A stretch of 64,000 nucleotides of DNA. Source: SpSt-333 sp964371615 (GTDB lineage: Bacteria; Bacteroidota; Ignavibacteria; UBA10030; UBA8401). A model generated the notes under the pieces. That model had not been told where the DNA came from, did no database searches, and worked only from the letters and a program-made list of their open reading frames with translations. This document shows positions 24,978 to 34,681 of the stretch, in pieces. Position 1 is the first letter of the stretch; every line of letters begins with the position of its first letter. The position numbers were made by a program, and so were the translations under genes. The stretch covers positions 992,001 to 1,056,000 of the forward strand of contig CAYJMS010000001.1 of the NCBI GenBank assembly GCA_964371615.1, in the 5' to 3' direction.

Positions 24978-27053
24978 ATGCGATTGCGAAAACTACTTTA
25001 CGGCAGCATAGCCATTATTCTCTTTGTAACGGTTTTCATTATTGATGCCGCGACAAAGAATGTCGATATCGGCGATACAGCGGTTTATTTTCTGCGGTCG
25101 GTTTCCATTCTGCTCTCCTTTTTTCTGATTTTTCTTTCAATTCAGATCATTAAGCGCGAACAATCCCGTTCCATAGTACAAAGTACCGGGAGATTGGCGT
25201 TAATCACCGGCATTTTCCTTGCAGCATATCTTATTGTCAGCCTCTTACCGCTCAAAGGATTCAAGTCTGAAGATTTGAGACTCTTTCCCCAGGATTATCT
25301 GACAATTTTCTTTTCATCGATCCTGAGCATCGTCGCCGGAATATTTGCAATTGTCACAGTGCTCTTTATCAAAGACCTCATCTATTATAAAAGGAAAAAG
25401 ACGACTGCCCGAAATTTCTGGGTGATGATCGGTTTTTTTGTGGCGGCAGCACTATCAACGGCCACGCTTCGCCCGCTGGAAGATTCGTTTTTCAACGGGC
25501 TATTGTCGGGATTGGGGATCGTGATGATTGTGGTGAATTCCTTCCGTCTTGCGTGGATTGCATACCTGCCGCGAAGGGAAAAAATATATTCACTCCTGTA
25601 TTCTCTTCTCGCGTTCTTCGGATTTTTAGTAATACTTATCATTCTTTCGGTACCGGAAGGATGGACCCAAAAAGGGATACACTATTACTCCTCGCCGTTA
25701 TTTGTCTTTGTCCAATTAAGCGCAATGCTGGGTGCCATCTATTGCGGTATGTCGTTCATCAGCATATTGTTCCATCTTCCGACCGCCGAAGCGTTTGACC
25801 GAAAACAGACGGAGATCAGTTCATTGCACAATTTAAACCGGCTGATCAATCAGGTGTTCGATCTGAAAGATCTTGCCGAGACCGCAACAAAAATGGTTAC
25901 CGAAGTGGTGCAGGCAACGAGCGTTTGGCTGGAGATCATTCCGACGGAAGGATCGTTCCACAAAAACGGTTTGCTATCGATACGGAACATTTCTTCCGAT
26001 GATCTTGAACCGTTCATCAGCGCCGATGAACAATCCGTTCGGGAAATCGTTCTACGTTCGAAAAAAGTACTAATGATCGATGATGTCGCAGACGATAAAC
26101 GGACGAAGCATATATCGAAGATTAAACAGGCCGGTTCGATTCTCATCATTCCGCTGCTGACGCACGATCAGGTCATAGGAATTCTGTATGCGACCAAGGA
26201 AATGAGTTACGGTTTCGATCAGGATGATGTGGACATACTGTTGGGTTTTGCCGATCAGGTCGCCATCGCCATCGAAAATGCCCGTCTTATCGAACGATCG
26301 CTGGAAAAGGAACGGCTTCAACGCGAACTGCTGCTTGCCCAGGAAATGCAGAAGCGTCTTCTTCCGCAGGATCTTCCGGTGTTCGCTACTGTCGATATGA
26401 AGGCCGTCTCGTCACCCGCACTGGAGGTCGGCGGCGATTATTACGATGTGAATCAGATTGCGGACGGCAAAATCGCCATTGTTATCGGTGATGTATCGGG
26501 AAAAGGAGTTGGCGCCGCATTTTATATGGCGGAGGTGAAAGGGATTTTCCAATCGCTTTCCCGAATCTATCACTCTCCAAGAGAGTTTTTGGTGAAAGCG
26601 AACGATGCGTTGTTATCGAGCATCGACAGACGGTCATTCATCAGTCTGATTTATGCAACCATTGATGTGACGAGCGGAGAATTGATTATGGCCCGGGCCG
26701 GTCATTGTCCGGTGCTGTATGTAACCGATCAGCGAAAGGAATATTTAAAACCCCAGGGTCTCGGCCTCGGCCTGAAGGGCGGGAGTTTCTTTTCCGAAAC
26801 GATCGAAGAAAAAAAAATTTCGATGAAAAATGGGGATGTATGCGTATTTTACACCGACGGAGTGACCGAGTCGCGCTCGTCGAGCGGTGAAGAATTCGGC
26901 TACGATCGTTTACTCGATGTTGTCGACCGGCACAGGCACCAGACCGCTGAAGAAATCAAAGAAGCTATTATCCAGACGGTGTGGAACTATACCGATGCAA
27001 AAGGATATCATGACGATCTTACTATTTTTGTCATTAAATGGCTGGGATCATGA
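24978..27053 (+). CDS. Membrane-bound SpoIIE/RsbU-type serine phosphatase with GAF domain
   Basis: 691 residues. About eight membrane segments fill residues 5-265, a GAF sensor domain lies at about 285-435, a short helical linker (LLLAQEMQKRLLP) follows, and a PP2C-type SpoIIE phosphatase domain occupies about 455-690. The metal-binding motifs are present: GGDYYDV, IGDVSGKG, YTDGVTE and HDDLTIFV. Such enzymes dephosphorylate an RsbV-like STAS protein and so turn on a partner-switching pathway. The substrate is probably the STAS protein encoded 51 bases downstream, with the membrane and GAF parts as the input. The signal sensed is not visible. Confidence 0.9.
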   Translation: MRLRKLLYGSIAIILFVTVFIIDAATKNVDIGDTAVYFLRSVSILLSFFLIFLSIQIIKREQSRSIVQSTGRLALITGIFLAAYLIVSLLPLKGFKSEDLRLFPQDYLTIFFSSILSIVAGIFAIVTVLFIKDLIYYKRKKTTARNFWVMIGFFVAAALSTATLRPLEDSFFNGLLSGLGIVMIVVNSFRLAWIAYLPRREKIYSLLYSLLAFFGFLVILIILSVPEGWTQKGIHYYSSPLFVFVQLSAMLGAIYCGMSFISILFHLPTAEAFDRKQTEISSLHNLNRLINQVFDLKDLAETATKMVTEVVQATSVWLEIIPTEGSFHKNGLLSIRNISSDDLEPFISADEQSVREIVLRSKKVLMIDDVADDKRTKHISKIKQAGSILIIPLLTHDQVIGILYATKEMSYGFDQDDVDILLGFADQVAIAIENARLIERSLEKERLQRELLLAQEMQKRLLPQDLPVFATVDMKAVSSPALEVGGDYYDVNQIADGKIAIVIGDVSGKGVGAAFYMAEVKGIFQSLSRIYHSPREFLVKANDALLSSIDRRSFISLIYATIDVTSGELIMARAGHCPVLYVTDQRKEYLKPQGLGLGLKGGSFFSETIEEKKISMKNGDVCVFYTDGVTESRSSSGEEFGYDRLLDVVDRHRHQTAEEIKEAIIQTVWNYTDAKGYHDDLTIFVIKWLGS

Positions 27054-27104
27054 TCCGGATGGAACAAAGTGTTTTTTTAATCGTTTACCTAAGTAGGAGC
27101 GTGT

Positions 27105-27461
27105 ATGAACGAATTTAAAGTCCATGTCAGGGAACGCGACCATGACATTCATGTGATGGAGTTGAAGGGGTATCTCGATGCCCATACAACACCCATACTG
27201 GAGGAGACCTTCCAGAAGCTCATGAATGCAAAGAAGTTCCGCATTCTCGTCAACTGTAAAGACCTGACCTATATTTCCAGTGCAGGTCTCGGCGTTTTCA
27301 TGGCGTTCATCGAAGATGTCCGTGCCGAGGGAGGCGACATAAAAATGTCCGACATGTCTCCGAAAGTGTTTAATATTTTCGACCTGCTGGGATTTCCAAT
27401 GTTGTATGAAATCGTTCAGCAAGAAGAAGACGCAGCGGCAAAATTTGGTACCGGAAAATAA
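27105..27461 (+). CDS. RsbV-like STAS anti-anti-sigma factor
   Basis: 118 residues, a single STAS domain with the switch serine in YISSAGLG (Ser58 or Ser59). In the unphosphorylated form this type binds the RsbW-like kinase and releases that kinase's target. A clear GTAGGAG ribosome site precedes the ATG. The gene lies between a phosphatase and the kinase gene, 15 bases before the latter, the standard order of a partner-switching set. A C-terminal tail (about 105-118, rich in Glu/Ala) extends past the domain. Confidence 0.92.
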   Translation: MNEFKVHVRERDHDIHVMELKGYLDAHTTPILEETFQKLMNAKKFRILVNCKDLTYISSAGLGVFMAFIEDVRAEGGDIKMSDMSPKVFNIFDLLGFPMLYEIVQQEEDAAAKFGTGK

Positions 27462-27476
27462 CCATTACGCCACACC

Positions 27477-27899
27477 ATGGCAGCCAAACAAACATATCGC
27501 CTTACGGTCGGAAGTCAAACGGATCACCTGACGGAAGTGCGTCAATTCGTTTCGAAACTTGCGCGTGAACACGGCTTTACCGAAGATGACGTGAATAAAA
27601 TCACCATTGCAGTGGATGAGGCATGCACCAATATAATCAAGCACGGCTACAATTTCTCACCCGAGCATTCGATTGATATCGAAATTCATCGCGAGGGAAT
27701 TAATTTTGAGATACTGATCTCCGATAGCGGTAAGAAATTCGATCCCAATACCATCGAAACGCCGGATATGAAGGAATATCTTTCCCATTACCGCCGGGGC
27801 GGATTGGGCGTCTATCTGATGAAGCGGATCATGGATTCCGTAGAATTCAATTCGCACCGGAACCGTAATACGCTCCGTATGGTCAAGACATTACCGTAA
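27477..27899 (+). CDS. RsbW-like serine kinase / anti-sigma factor
   Basis: 140 residues of the GHKL (HATPase_c_2) fold used by RsbW and SpoIIAB. The N box is AVDEACTNIIKHGY, the G1 box ISDSGKKFDP and the G2 box RRGGLGVYLMKRIMD. It should phosphorylate the STAS protein encoded just before it and hold an unknown partner, classically a sigma factor. No sigma factor gene is in the window, so the regulated target is elsewhere or is not a sigma factor. It is followed after 4 bases by the second phosphatase gene. Confidence 0.93.
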   Translation: MAAKQTYRLTVGSQTDHLTEVRQFVSKLAREHGFTEDDVNKITIAVDEACTNIIKHGYNFSPEHSIDIEIHREGINFEILISDSGKKFDPNTIETPDMKEYLSHYRRGGLGVYLMKRIMDSVEFNSHRNRNTLRMVKTLP

Positions 27900-27903
27900 G
27901 ATC

Positions 27904-29604
27904 GTGAAACAACACACCCCCACATCGCGTTCACAGTCCGACATTCTCCCCCTGTTTGAACTGAGTACCATCGTCAATTCATCTCTCGACCTGTCATTCA
28001 TTCTCGGCACGCTGCTCCTGACCATCATGGGGAAATTGCTTGTCAGCAAAGCGGTGGTGCTCCTGAAAAAAAAGGACGGCACATTTGTCATTCAGTTCGG
28101 GAAGGGAATCCCGAAGGAATTTCTCATGACCGAGATTCCGGTGAAACAAACCGGACATGCGAGTTTTATTCTCCGGGCATCGTCGGGCAATACGAATCTG
28201 ACACGCATCGGCATTCGCCGGATGTTTCCGATTGTCACACATAATACCATCATCGGATATTGCGGCGTCTCCGAGAATGCGACGCGGCCGGTCACACAGG
28301 AGCAATTCCGTTTCGTCGAAACACTGATCAATATCTCGGCAGCGGCTATCGAAAAAAGTCTTGCCTTCGACGAAATTCGCGACGTGAACCGGAAACTCGA
28401 CGGCCGTGTGCAGCAATTGAAGACGCTTTTCGAACTCGGCAAGGATTTCAGCGGCATATTGGAGCGGGACCAGCTGGTGCGTCTTTTCTCCCTGACATTG
28501 ATGGGGCAGATCGGCACCAATCGTTTTGCTATTTGCTTGAAGGAAGGAGAGAGCATTTATTCCCGGATTACGCCCTCCCACCTGGATGCTGCGAAGAACC
28601 TTGTGTGCGAACTGGTCGCAACGCCGATGTTGACCGAGGATATTCCCAATGCGAAAAAATATTCGGTGTTGAAGAACCAACTGCGAAGCGATAAGATTGC
28701 CGCATTAATTCCTCTGCAAATCCACAATCAGGTTAAGGGGGTTTTATGCCTCGGCGAGCGGTTGCGCGGCGGCAATTTTGTCCCGGAAGACCTTGAGTAT
28801 ATCTTCTCTCTCGCCAATCTGGCGTTCGTTTCGTTGGAAAATGCGCGGCTCTTTAATGAAACCGTAGAGAAACGACGACTGGAGAATGAACTCTTGATCG
28901 CACGGGAGATCCAGCAGCGGCTGCTGCCGAGAGAACTGCCGATCGTAAAAGGATTTGATCTTGTTGCATCCAATATTTCGTCCAAACAGGTCGGCGGCGA
29001 TTATTACGATGTCATTCCGACACACGACGGACATTTTGTTCTGGTGATCGGTGATGTTTCGGGAAAAGGAACCCCCGCATCGCTGCTGATGGCGAATGTG
29101 CAGGCGACCGTTCATGCGCTCGTACCGTTTGACCTTCCGCTGCCGCGGGCAACCGCTCGAATCAATGATCTGATCCATAAAAATACCAGTGCCGACAAGT
29201 TTATCACGTTCTTTTGGGGAAGACTTGATCCGGAAAAGAAACAATTTACGTACGTCAATGCCGGTCACAATCCTCCGATTGTGGTGCACAGCGACGGATC
29301 GGTCGAGCGATTATCACATGGCGGCCTCATCCTGGGTGTCATGAAAACCATCGTTCCGTATCAGGAGGGCACTATCGATCTTCGGCGTGGCGATGTGATT
29401 GTATTTTATACCGACGGCGTCAGTGAAGCGATGGATGCACGCGGCAGCGATTACACCGAAGAGCGGCTGGAAAATCTTGTGCGGTCACTCTCAGCGCTTC
29501 CGGCGGGCGATATCCATCGATCGATCATCAATGAAATCCAAACCTTTACTACCGGCGCCCCGCAATCGGACGATATTACACTCATGGTCATGAAAGCACA
29601 CTGA
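27904..29604 (+). CDS. Soluble GAF-SpoIIE serine phosphatase (RsbU-like)
   Basis: 566 residues from a GTG start 4 bases after the kinase gene. No membrane segments. A first GAF-like region is at about 15-155, a helical linker with RKLDGRVQQLKTLFELG at about 160-180, a second GAF-like region at about 180-320, and the phosphatase domain at about 335-565 with GGDYYDV, IGDVSGKG, YTDGVSE and SDDITLMV. It should act on the same RsbV-like protein as the membrane phosphatase, giving the module one membrane and one cytoplasmic input. The second GAF call is weaker than the first. Confidence 0.9.
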   Translation: MKQHTPTSRSQSDILPLFELSTIVNSSLDLSFILGTLLLTIMGKLLVSKAVVLLKKKDGTFVIQFGKGIPKEFLMTEIPVKQTGHASFILRASSGNTNLTRIGIRRMFPIVTHNTIIGYCGVSENATRPVTQEQFRFVETLINISAAAIEKSLAFDEIRDVNRKLDGRVQQLKTLFELGKDFSGILERDQLVRLFSLTLMGQIGTNRFAICLKEGESIYSRITPSHLDAAKNLVCELVATPMLTEDIPNAKKYSVLKNQLRSDKIAALIPLQIHNQVKGVLCLGERLRGGNFVPEDLEYIFSLANLAFVSLENARLFNETVEKRRLENELLIAREIQQRLLPRELPIVKGFDLVASNISSKQVGGDYYDVIPTHDGHFVLVIGDVSGKGTPASLLMANVQATVHALVPFDLPLPRATARINDLIHKNTSADKFITFFWGRLDPEKKQFTYVNAGHNPPIVVHSDGSVERLSHGGLILGVMKTIVPYQEGTIDLRRGDVIVFYTDGVSEAMDARGSDYTEERLENLVRSLSALPAGDIHRSIINEIQTFTTGAPQSDDITLMVMKAH

Positions 29605-29643
29605 TTTTGCTTCTCCTGCCGCTGTTTTGTACCTTATACTCCA

Positions 29644-30558
29644 ATGAATTCTATACACTATATCCTGTTGCTCATTTTGCGATCGATTGTGCTGATGCTG
29701 CCCTTCCATACGGCACAGAATTTCGGCAAGATCTTCGGTTCGTTTATCTATCATTACATTCCCGTTCGGCAGGAACTCGTTCTCAATAATCTTCGTGCTG
29801 CATTTCCGGAAAAGAAAAAAGAAGAAATCAACCGTATTGCATTGTTGAATTACCAGAGCATCTTTGCGACATTTTTTGAAGCATTTTGGATTAAACGAAT
29901 GACAGTCCTGAAAGTGCGCGAGATTGTCAATATTCCCGATTCGGAATTGAAGAAAATGGACGAGATCATTCAGCGGGGAAAAGGATTGATCGTTCTCAGC
30001 GGGCACATCACCAGTTGGGAATTGATTGCAATGTCGATCGGATTGCTGACTGGCCATCCGATGCAGATCATCATCAAGAAACAGCATAATCCGTATGTCG
30101 ACAGGATGATGAATTCGCTCAGAACGAAGTTTAATAATACCGTCGTTGATATGGACCGGGCGCCGCGGGAAATTATAAAACGATTGCGGGAAGGTGGAAC
30201 CGTCGCAATGCTGGCCGATCAAAGCGGTCCCGAAGAAGGACTGTTTGTCGAGTATTTTGGACGCCCGACTTCCACCCATGTGGGACCTGCAGTATTCGCT
30301 CTTCGCACCGGTGCGCCGATGATGATGGTCTACGCGATCAGAAAAGACGACGGTGCATTCGATGTTTGGTTTGAGGAGGTTTCGACACACGATGTGCAGG
30401 GATCCGATGACGATAAGATTAAGATCATGACGGAACGACATGTGAAGATGCTCGAGGAGTTTGTCCGACAGCATCCCGACCAATGGCTGTGGATGCACAA
30501 ACGGTGGAAGCACACCGAAAAATATCTTCAACGTCGGGGACACGCAGAGCAGACATGA
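29644..30558 (+). CDS. LpxL/HtrB-like lipid A acyltransferase
   Basis: 304 residues. The family transfers secondary acyl chains to Kdo-lipid A or related lipids at the inner membrane. An N-terminal membrane anchor (about 5-25) is followed by the catalytic HX4E motif SGHITSWEL (His121, Glu126), with MLADQSG and the conserved GPAVFALRTGAPMM further on. The C-terminal QWLWMHKRWK matches the family. Its stop overlaps the start of the heptosyltransferase gene (ATGA at 30555), consistent with an LPS biosynthesis pair. The acyl chain and acceptor cannot be read. Confidence 0.9.
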   Translation: MNSIHYILLLILRSIVLMLPFHTAQNFGKIFGSFIYHYIPVRQELVLNNLRAAFPEKKKEEINRIALLNYQSIFATFFEAFWIKRMTVLKVREIVNIPDSELKKMDEIIQRGKGLIVLSGHITSWELIAMSIGLLTGHPMQIIIKKQHNPYVDRMMNSLRTKFNNTVVDMDRAPREIIKRLREGGTVAMLADQSGPEEGLFVEYFGRPTSTHVGPAVFALRTGAPMMMVYAIRKDDGAFDVWFEEVSTHDVQGSDDDKIKIMTERHVKMLEEFVRQHPDQWLWMHKRWKHTEKYLQRRGHAEQT

Positions 30559-31583
30559 ACGGACCGAAAAAAATTCTCATCTTCCAAACCGCATTTCTCG
30601 GTGATGTCATTCTGACGCTGCCAATGATCCAGGTGCTGAAACGAACATTTCCACAGGCGATGATCGATGTGGTAACAACCCCGGCCGCATCGCCATTATT
30701 GCTCCATCCCGATATTTCTACAGTCATTCCGTACGACAAGAGAAAGACGCAGCGGGGTCTCGGCGGTATGCTTTCTTTCGCACGACAGATTCGTTCACGA
30801 CGGTATGATATTGCCGTTGTTCCGCATCGTTCGCTGCGCAGCGCACTGGTAGTAGCACTCGGCGGGATACCGATGCGGATCGGCTTTTCCACCGCAAGCG
30901 GAAAATTCCTTTATACGAACAGTGTGCCGTATGAAAAAAACCGGCATGAAATTGAACGTAATTTGATTTTACTGAGCGCTTTGAAAATCCCGATAACCGG
31001 TAAAGAACTGCCCGCATTATATCCGGACGAGTCGGCTATTCGATCGGTGAACAAATTCCTCTTCGAGAGGGAGATCGTGAACGACCATCCATTGATTGCT
31101 GTTGCTCCCGGATCGGTATGGAATACCAAACGGTGGCTTGCGGAACGGTATGCGGAATTATCATTAAAGCTAGCTGAACGGGGTTGTGAAGTCGTGATCA
31201 TCGGCGGCAGGGAAGATGCTGAACTCGGCGGGGCGATTGTCGAATTCGCGAAACATAAACATGTTCATGACGCAACGGGGAAACTGACGTTGCTGGAATC
31301 TGCCGCGTTGATCGGACGATGTGGCGTTCTCGTCACGAACGACAGTGCACCGCTTCATATCGGTGTTGCGATGCGGACGCCGGTCGTGGCGATATTCGGC
31401 GCAACAATACCGGAGTTTGGATTTGCGCCGTACGGGGACCGTGATGTCGTCATCGAAACGCGAGGGCTTGAGTGCCGGCCGTGCGGAATCCACGGCGGCC
31501 AGACATGTCCGACAGGAACATTTGATTGCATGAACAGGATTGAAACACAGATGGTCTATGATGCGATTGTGAAATTCCTTTGA
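30555..31583 (+). CDS. ADP-heptose:LPS heptosyltransferase family protein (GT9)
   Basis: 342 residues from the ATG at 30555, chosen because it overlaps the previous stop and gives the expected N-terminus KKILIFQTAFLGDVILTLP. The C-terminal Rossmann half has VAPGSVWNTKRW, VIIGGREDAELG, LVTNDSAPLHIGVA and VAIFGAT, the donor-binding pattern of WaaF/WaaC. It extends the LPS inner core; which heptose it adds is not clear. The tail ECRPCGIHGGQTCPTGTFDCM is Cys-rich, a feature of many WaaF-like proteins. Confidence 0.9.
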   Translation: MNGPKKILIFQTAFLGDVILTLPMIQVLKRTFPQAMIDVVTTPAASPLLLHPDISTVIPYDKRKTQRGLGGMLSFARQIRSRRYDIAVVPHRSLRSALVVALGGIPMRIGFSTASGKFLYTNSVPYEKNRHEIERNLILLSALKIPITGKELPALYPDESAIRSVNKFLFEREIVNDHPLIAVAPGSVWNTKRWLAERYAELSLKLAERGCEVVIIGGREDAELGGAIVEFAKHKHVHDATGKLTLLESAALIGRCGVLVTNDSAPLHIGVAMRTPVVAIFGATIPEFGFAPYGDRDVVIETRGLECRPCGIHGGQTCPTGTFDCMNRIETQMVYDAIVKFL

Positions 31584-31605
31584 CCGGCCGAATAGAAATT
31601 ATCCG

Positions 31606-33909
31606 CTAAAACTCCGATGACCCTCTGCTTGTTGCCGTCGAATCCGACGTAAGATGTACATCGCAATGCGGCGGAAGGTATTTTGAATTGAACACTTCGA
31701 TCCGTTTGAACGGACAGAACTCGTTGGCGATCTTGTTGGTCACAATGCAGATGGAATCCTTCTGCACTCCGTTCGGTATTTTAAAGTAGGGCTGGGTCAC
31801 CGGAATCGATTTGTCTTCATAGACGTACTTCATAAACCGTCCGAACACCGGTGCGGCAGCGCGCCCTCCCTGACCGTCGGCAGTGTTGAAGGTGATTGAC
31901 TGATCGTCGAAACCGACCCATACTCCGGCAGCCAATTGTGGCGTGAAACCGACGAACCATGCATCGGCAAAACCCTGGGTGGTGCCAGTTTTTCCCGCGG
32001 CCGGATAATGAAAGAAATTCCTGATCCTGGTTCCCGAACCGTAATTGACGACATCTTCCATCATATTGGTCATGATGTACGCGGTTTCTTTGCTTAACGC
32101 TTCTTTTCGTTCCGGAATATTTTCTTCGATGATATTTCCATCCTTATCCTCGATCTTCAGAATGGCGTTCGGTTCGACATACACTCCTTCGTTCGGGAAA
32201 ACACTGAATGCCGAGGTCATTTCCAACGGTGTCACTTGTGCCGTGCCAAGGGCAATCGATTCATACGGCGGTATCGGGGATTTGATCCCCATTCTGCCGG
32301 CATATTCCGCCACTTGTGAAGGAGTGACGATATCCATAATCGCCCTGACGGCGACGAGATTGATCGACTTCGCAAGAGCATCGCGGAGCGAATATTTACC
32401 GCCGACGTCCCCTTCAAAATTACCCGGTGCCCATCGTGTTCCGTCCGCCATTTCAACGATGACCGGTTGATTCAGAATCTCATAGGTCGGAGGATACCCG
32501 TTGTCGATTGCTACAGTGTACACAAACGGTTTGAATGCAGATCCCGGCTGCCTGCGTATTTGTGTCACATGATTCAATCCGTAGCGGAACGTCCGGAAAT
32601 TTCTGCTACCGATCATTGCCCGGATACCGCCGGTTTTCGGATCGATCGCCACAAATCCGATCTCGATATTCTGCCAGACCCGTTTCACCGAATCGACGAA
32701 CTGCTGATCATGCTTTAATGCATTGAGCAGGCTGTCCCTGGAAGTGGACCGGTGATACATGCTCGATTGACGGATTGCTTTGTCGACAATCTGTGCAACG
32801 AGCTGCTCTTTGTTTTTCCACGACCAAAATTCGTCGAACTGCTGCTGGACGATGGCAAGATGTTCTTCGACGGCGCGATTGGCGTGCCGTTGAATGCGGC
32901 TGTCGAGAGTCGTATAGACGGAGAGGCCGTCCTTATAAATATTAAATCCGTACCGTTCTGCTTTTTCCCGCATCAATTGTCGGACATGTTCCACGAAATG
33001 CGGCGCCACGCCCAGCGGTCCTTCCTGTTCGTTGGTGGCATATGTCAACTCGGTATTTTTAATCTGTTCCGCCTGCGCTTCCGTGATCTTTCCGTCTTTC
33101 ACCATCTGATTGATGACCAAATGCCAGCGTCCTTTTGCCCGTTCGGGGTGGCGTACCGGATCGAAATATGCCGGTCCGTTCAGGATCGCGACCAGCATCG
33201 CCGCTTCCGCAGGATTGAGCTCTTCCACCGATTTGCCGAAGAATATTCCGGTGGCAGCGGAAATGCCGTATGCGCCGCGGCCGAAATAGATGGTGTTGAG
33301 ATACATTTCAAGAATTTCTTTTTTCGTGAAGTTTTTTTCGATTTCCACGGATGTGAAGAACTCCCGGAATTTTCTCGTCATTTTATCAAACGCATTTTCA
33401 TCGGGATTCTGAAGGCCGTATAAATTTCGAGACAGCTGCTGCGTGATTGTGCTCGCACCTTCTTTCAATCGGAAGGCCAGTAGACTTTTCCCCAATGCCC
33501 TGAGAAATCTCCACGGCGTGACTCCCCAATGCTCGTAAAACGCCTTATCTTCCGTGGCAACCAAAGCGGTAATGACGCTTTGCGGGATCTGATCCAATGA
33601 AACATACGATCGGTTCTTCGTCAGGAAAAAAGTGCCGAGTACTTCGCCGTCGATGGAATAGACTTTGGTGGCAAGTTCCGGTTTGGGGTTTTCCAGATCT
33701 TCGAGGGACGGGAGGCCGGAGATTACATAATTGAAATAGACGACGAGCAGAACCAGAAACAACAGAAATGCACCCAAGAAATAGAACCGAAACCGGTGGA
33801 AAAATCCCATACCCCGTCTCAGCAGCTCTTCGCGAAAATGCCGGTCGTTGAAGTATTTTTTCATTTCGTCGGAACTGTACCGTGATTTCTTTTTTGAATT
33901 ATCTGACAT
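31606..33909 (-). CDS. Penicillin-binding protein 1A, bifunctional
   Basis: 767 residues with a short cytoplasmic N-terminus, one membrane anchor (about 42-62), a GT51 transglycosylase domain (about 85-260; catalytic Glu120 in ATEDKAFYEHWG, TIYFGRGAYG) and a transpeptidase domain (about 400-730). The transpeptidase serine is Ser457 in GSAFKPF, the SxN motif is SIN, and the third motif is KTGTT (Lys640). It polymerises and cross-links peptidoglycan. The stop is 22 bases from that of the convergent heptosyltransferase gene, with no clear hairpin. The LpxH-like gene ends 3 bases upstream, so the two are in one operon. Confidence 0.95.
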   Translation of the reverse strand: MSDNSKKKSRYSSDEMKKYFNDRHFREELLRRGMGFFHRFRFYFLGAFLLFLVLLVVYFNYVISGLPSLEDLENPKPELATKVYSIDGEVLGTFFLTKNRSYVSLDQIPQSVITALVATEDKAFYEHWGVTPWRFLRALGKSLLAFRLKEGASTITQQLSRNLYGLQNPDENAFDKMTRKFREFFTSVEIEKNFTKKEILEMYLNTIYFGRGAYGISAATGIFFGKSVEELNPAEAAMLVAILNGPAYFDPVRHPERAKGRWHLVINQMVKDGKITEAQAEQIKNTELTYATNEQEGPLGVAPHFVEHVRQLMREKAERYGFNIYKDGLSVYTTLDSRIQRHANRAVEEHLAIVQQQFDEFWSWKNKEQLVAQIVDKAIRQSSMYHRSTSRDSLLNALKHDQQFVDSVKRVWQNIEIGFVAIDPKTGGIRAMIGSRNFRTFRYGLNHVTQIRRQPGSAFKPFVYTVAIDNGYPPTYEILNQPVIVEMADGTRWAPGNFEGDVGGKYSLRDALAKSINLVAVRAIMDIVTPSQVAEYAGRMGIKSPIPPYESIALGTAQVTPLEMTSAFSVFPNEGVYVEPNAILKIEDKDGNIIEENIPERKEALSKETAYIMTNMMEDVVNYGSGTRIRNFFHYPAAGKTGTTQGFADAWFVGFTPQLAAGVWVGFDDQSITFNTADGQGGRAAAPVFGRFMKYVYEDKSIPVTQPYFKIPNGVQKDSICIVTNKIANEFCPFKRIEVFNSKYLPPHCDVHLTSDSTATSRGSSEF

Positions 33910-33912
33910 TGC

Positions 33913-34635
33913 TTATTTCCATGTTTTCAATTCCACTGCGTTCCCGTCAAAAACGGCATATGTGTGATGGTTCATCCAGTCTCCCAGATTGATGTATCGG
34001 CCGCCGTCCATGGTGCGATCTGCCGGCTGGTGGCGGTGTCCCATGATGACATAATCGTACCCGTCGCCGATCTTTTGTTCCGCAAAACGGAGCATGCCGT
34101 CCGTCTCACCATAGTCTTTATGTCCGGTATACTCTCTGCTTTTCCGGGATGATCCGTACGCAATGGGTGCAGCCCAATCCGGATGCAGCAGGGAATACAG
34201 AAAAATACTGAATCTATTCCGGAGAACTCGTTTCAGAATCCGGTATCCGGTATCGTTCAACGCCAGACCGTCGCCATGGTGCAGAAAAAACTTCTTGCCG
34301 TACCGTTCGATACCGATCGGTTCCTTGTATACCGGAATGCCGAGATCCATCGGGAAAAAATCTCGCAGCCAAAAGTCATGATTACCGGCGATGTAGTGTA
34401 CCGCAATACCGCTGTCGACAATGGAACCGAGTTTCGACAGGACATGATGGTAGCCGCGCGGTATCACATGATTGTATTCAAACCAATAATCGAACAGATC
34501 TCCGACGATAAACAGCTCTTCGGCGTTCTCCTGTACGTGCGTGAGAAACGAAAGCAACCGTTGTTCTTTTTCTTTTTCCCGTTCTTTGTCCTGAAGGCCG
34601 AGATGAACATCGGAGAAGAAAAATATCTTTTTCAT
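33913..34635 (-). CDS. UDP-2,3-diacylglucosamine pyrophosphatase-like (LpxH)
   Basis: 240 residues, a calcineurin-like metallophosphatase. Metal ligands are seen in SDVHLG, GDLFDYW, AGNHDFW, HHGDGL and MGHRHQP, the arrangement of LpxH/YbbF proteins, which hydrolyse UDP-2,3-diacylglucosamine to lipid X in lipid A synthesis. The insert between HHGDGL and GHRH (about 120-190), rich in Arg and aromatics, is where LpxH binds its lipid substrate. Its place beside PBP1A and near the LpxL-like and heptosyltransferase genes fits an envelope role. Confidence 0.85.
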   Translation of the reverse strand: MKKIFFFSDVHLGLQDKEREKEKEQRLLSFLTHVQENAEELFIVGDLFDYWFEYNHVIPRGYHHVLSKLGSIVDSGIAVHYIAGNHDFWLRDFFPMDLGIPVYKEPIGIERYGKKFFLHHGDGLALNDTGYRILKRVLRNRFSIFLYSLLHPDWAAPIAYGSSRKSREYTGHKDYGETDGMLRFAEQKIGDGYDYVIMGHRHQPADRTMDGGRYINLGDWMNHHTYAVFDGNAVELKTWK

Positions 34636-34681
34636 TATGACACAGTCTAGAAATGTGTACGTTGTGTAAGCATGTCAGCGC

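Noticed and set aside
21574..29604. Hypothesis of a sporulation or sigma-B cluster because of SpoIIE, SpoIIAA and SpoIIAB-like proteins
   Set aside because: No sigma factor or sporulation gene is present; these domains are widespread in non-sporulating Gram-negative bacteria.
29491..30543. Open frame of 350 codons on the minus strand
   Set aside because: It is antisense to the end of the GAF-SpoIIE phosphatase and the LpxL-like acyltransferase, both with intact motifs; His/Arg-rich composition is typical of a shadow frame.
32752..33423. Open frame of 223 codons on the plus strand
   Set aside because: Antisense to the transglycosylase part of PBP1A; no family match.
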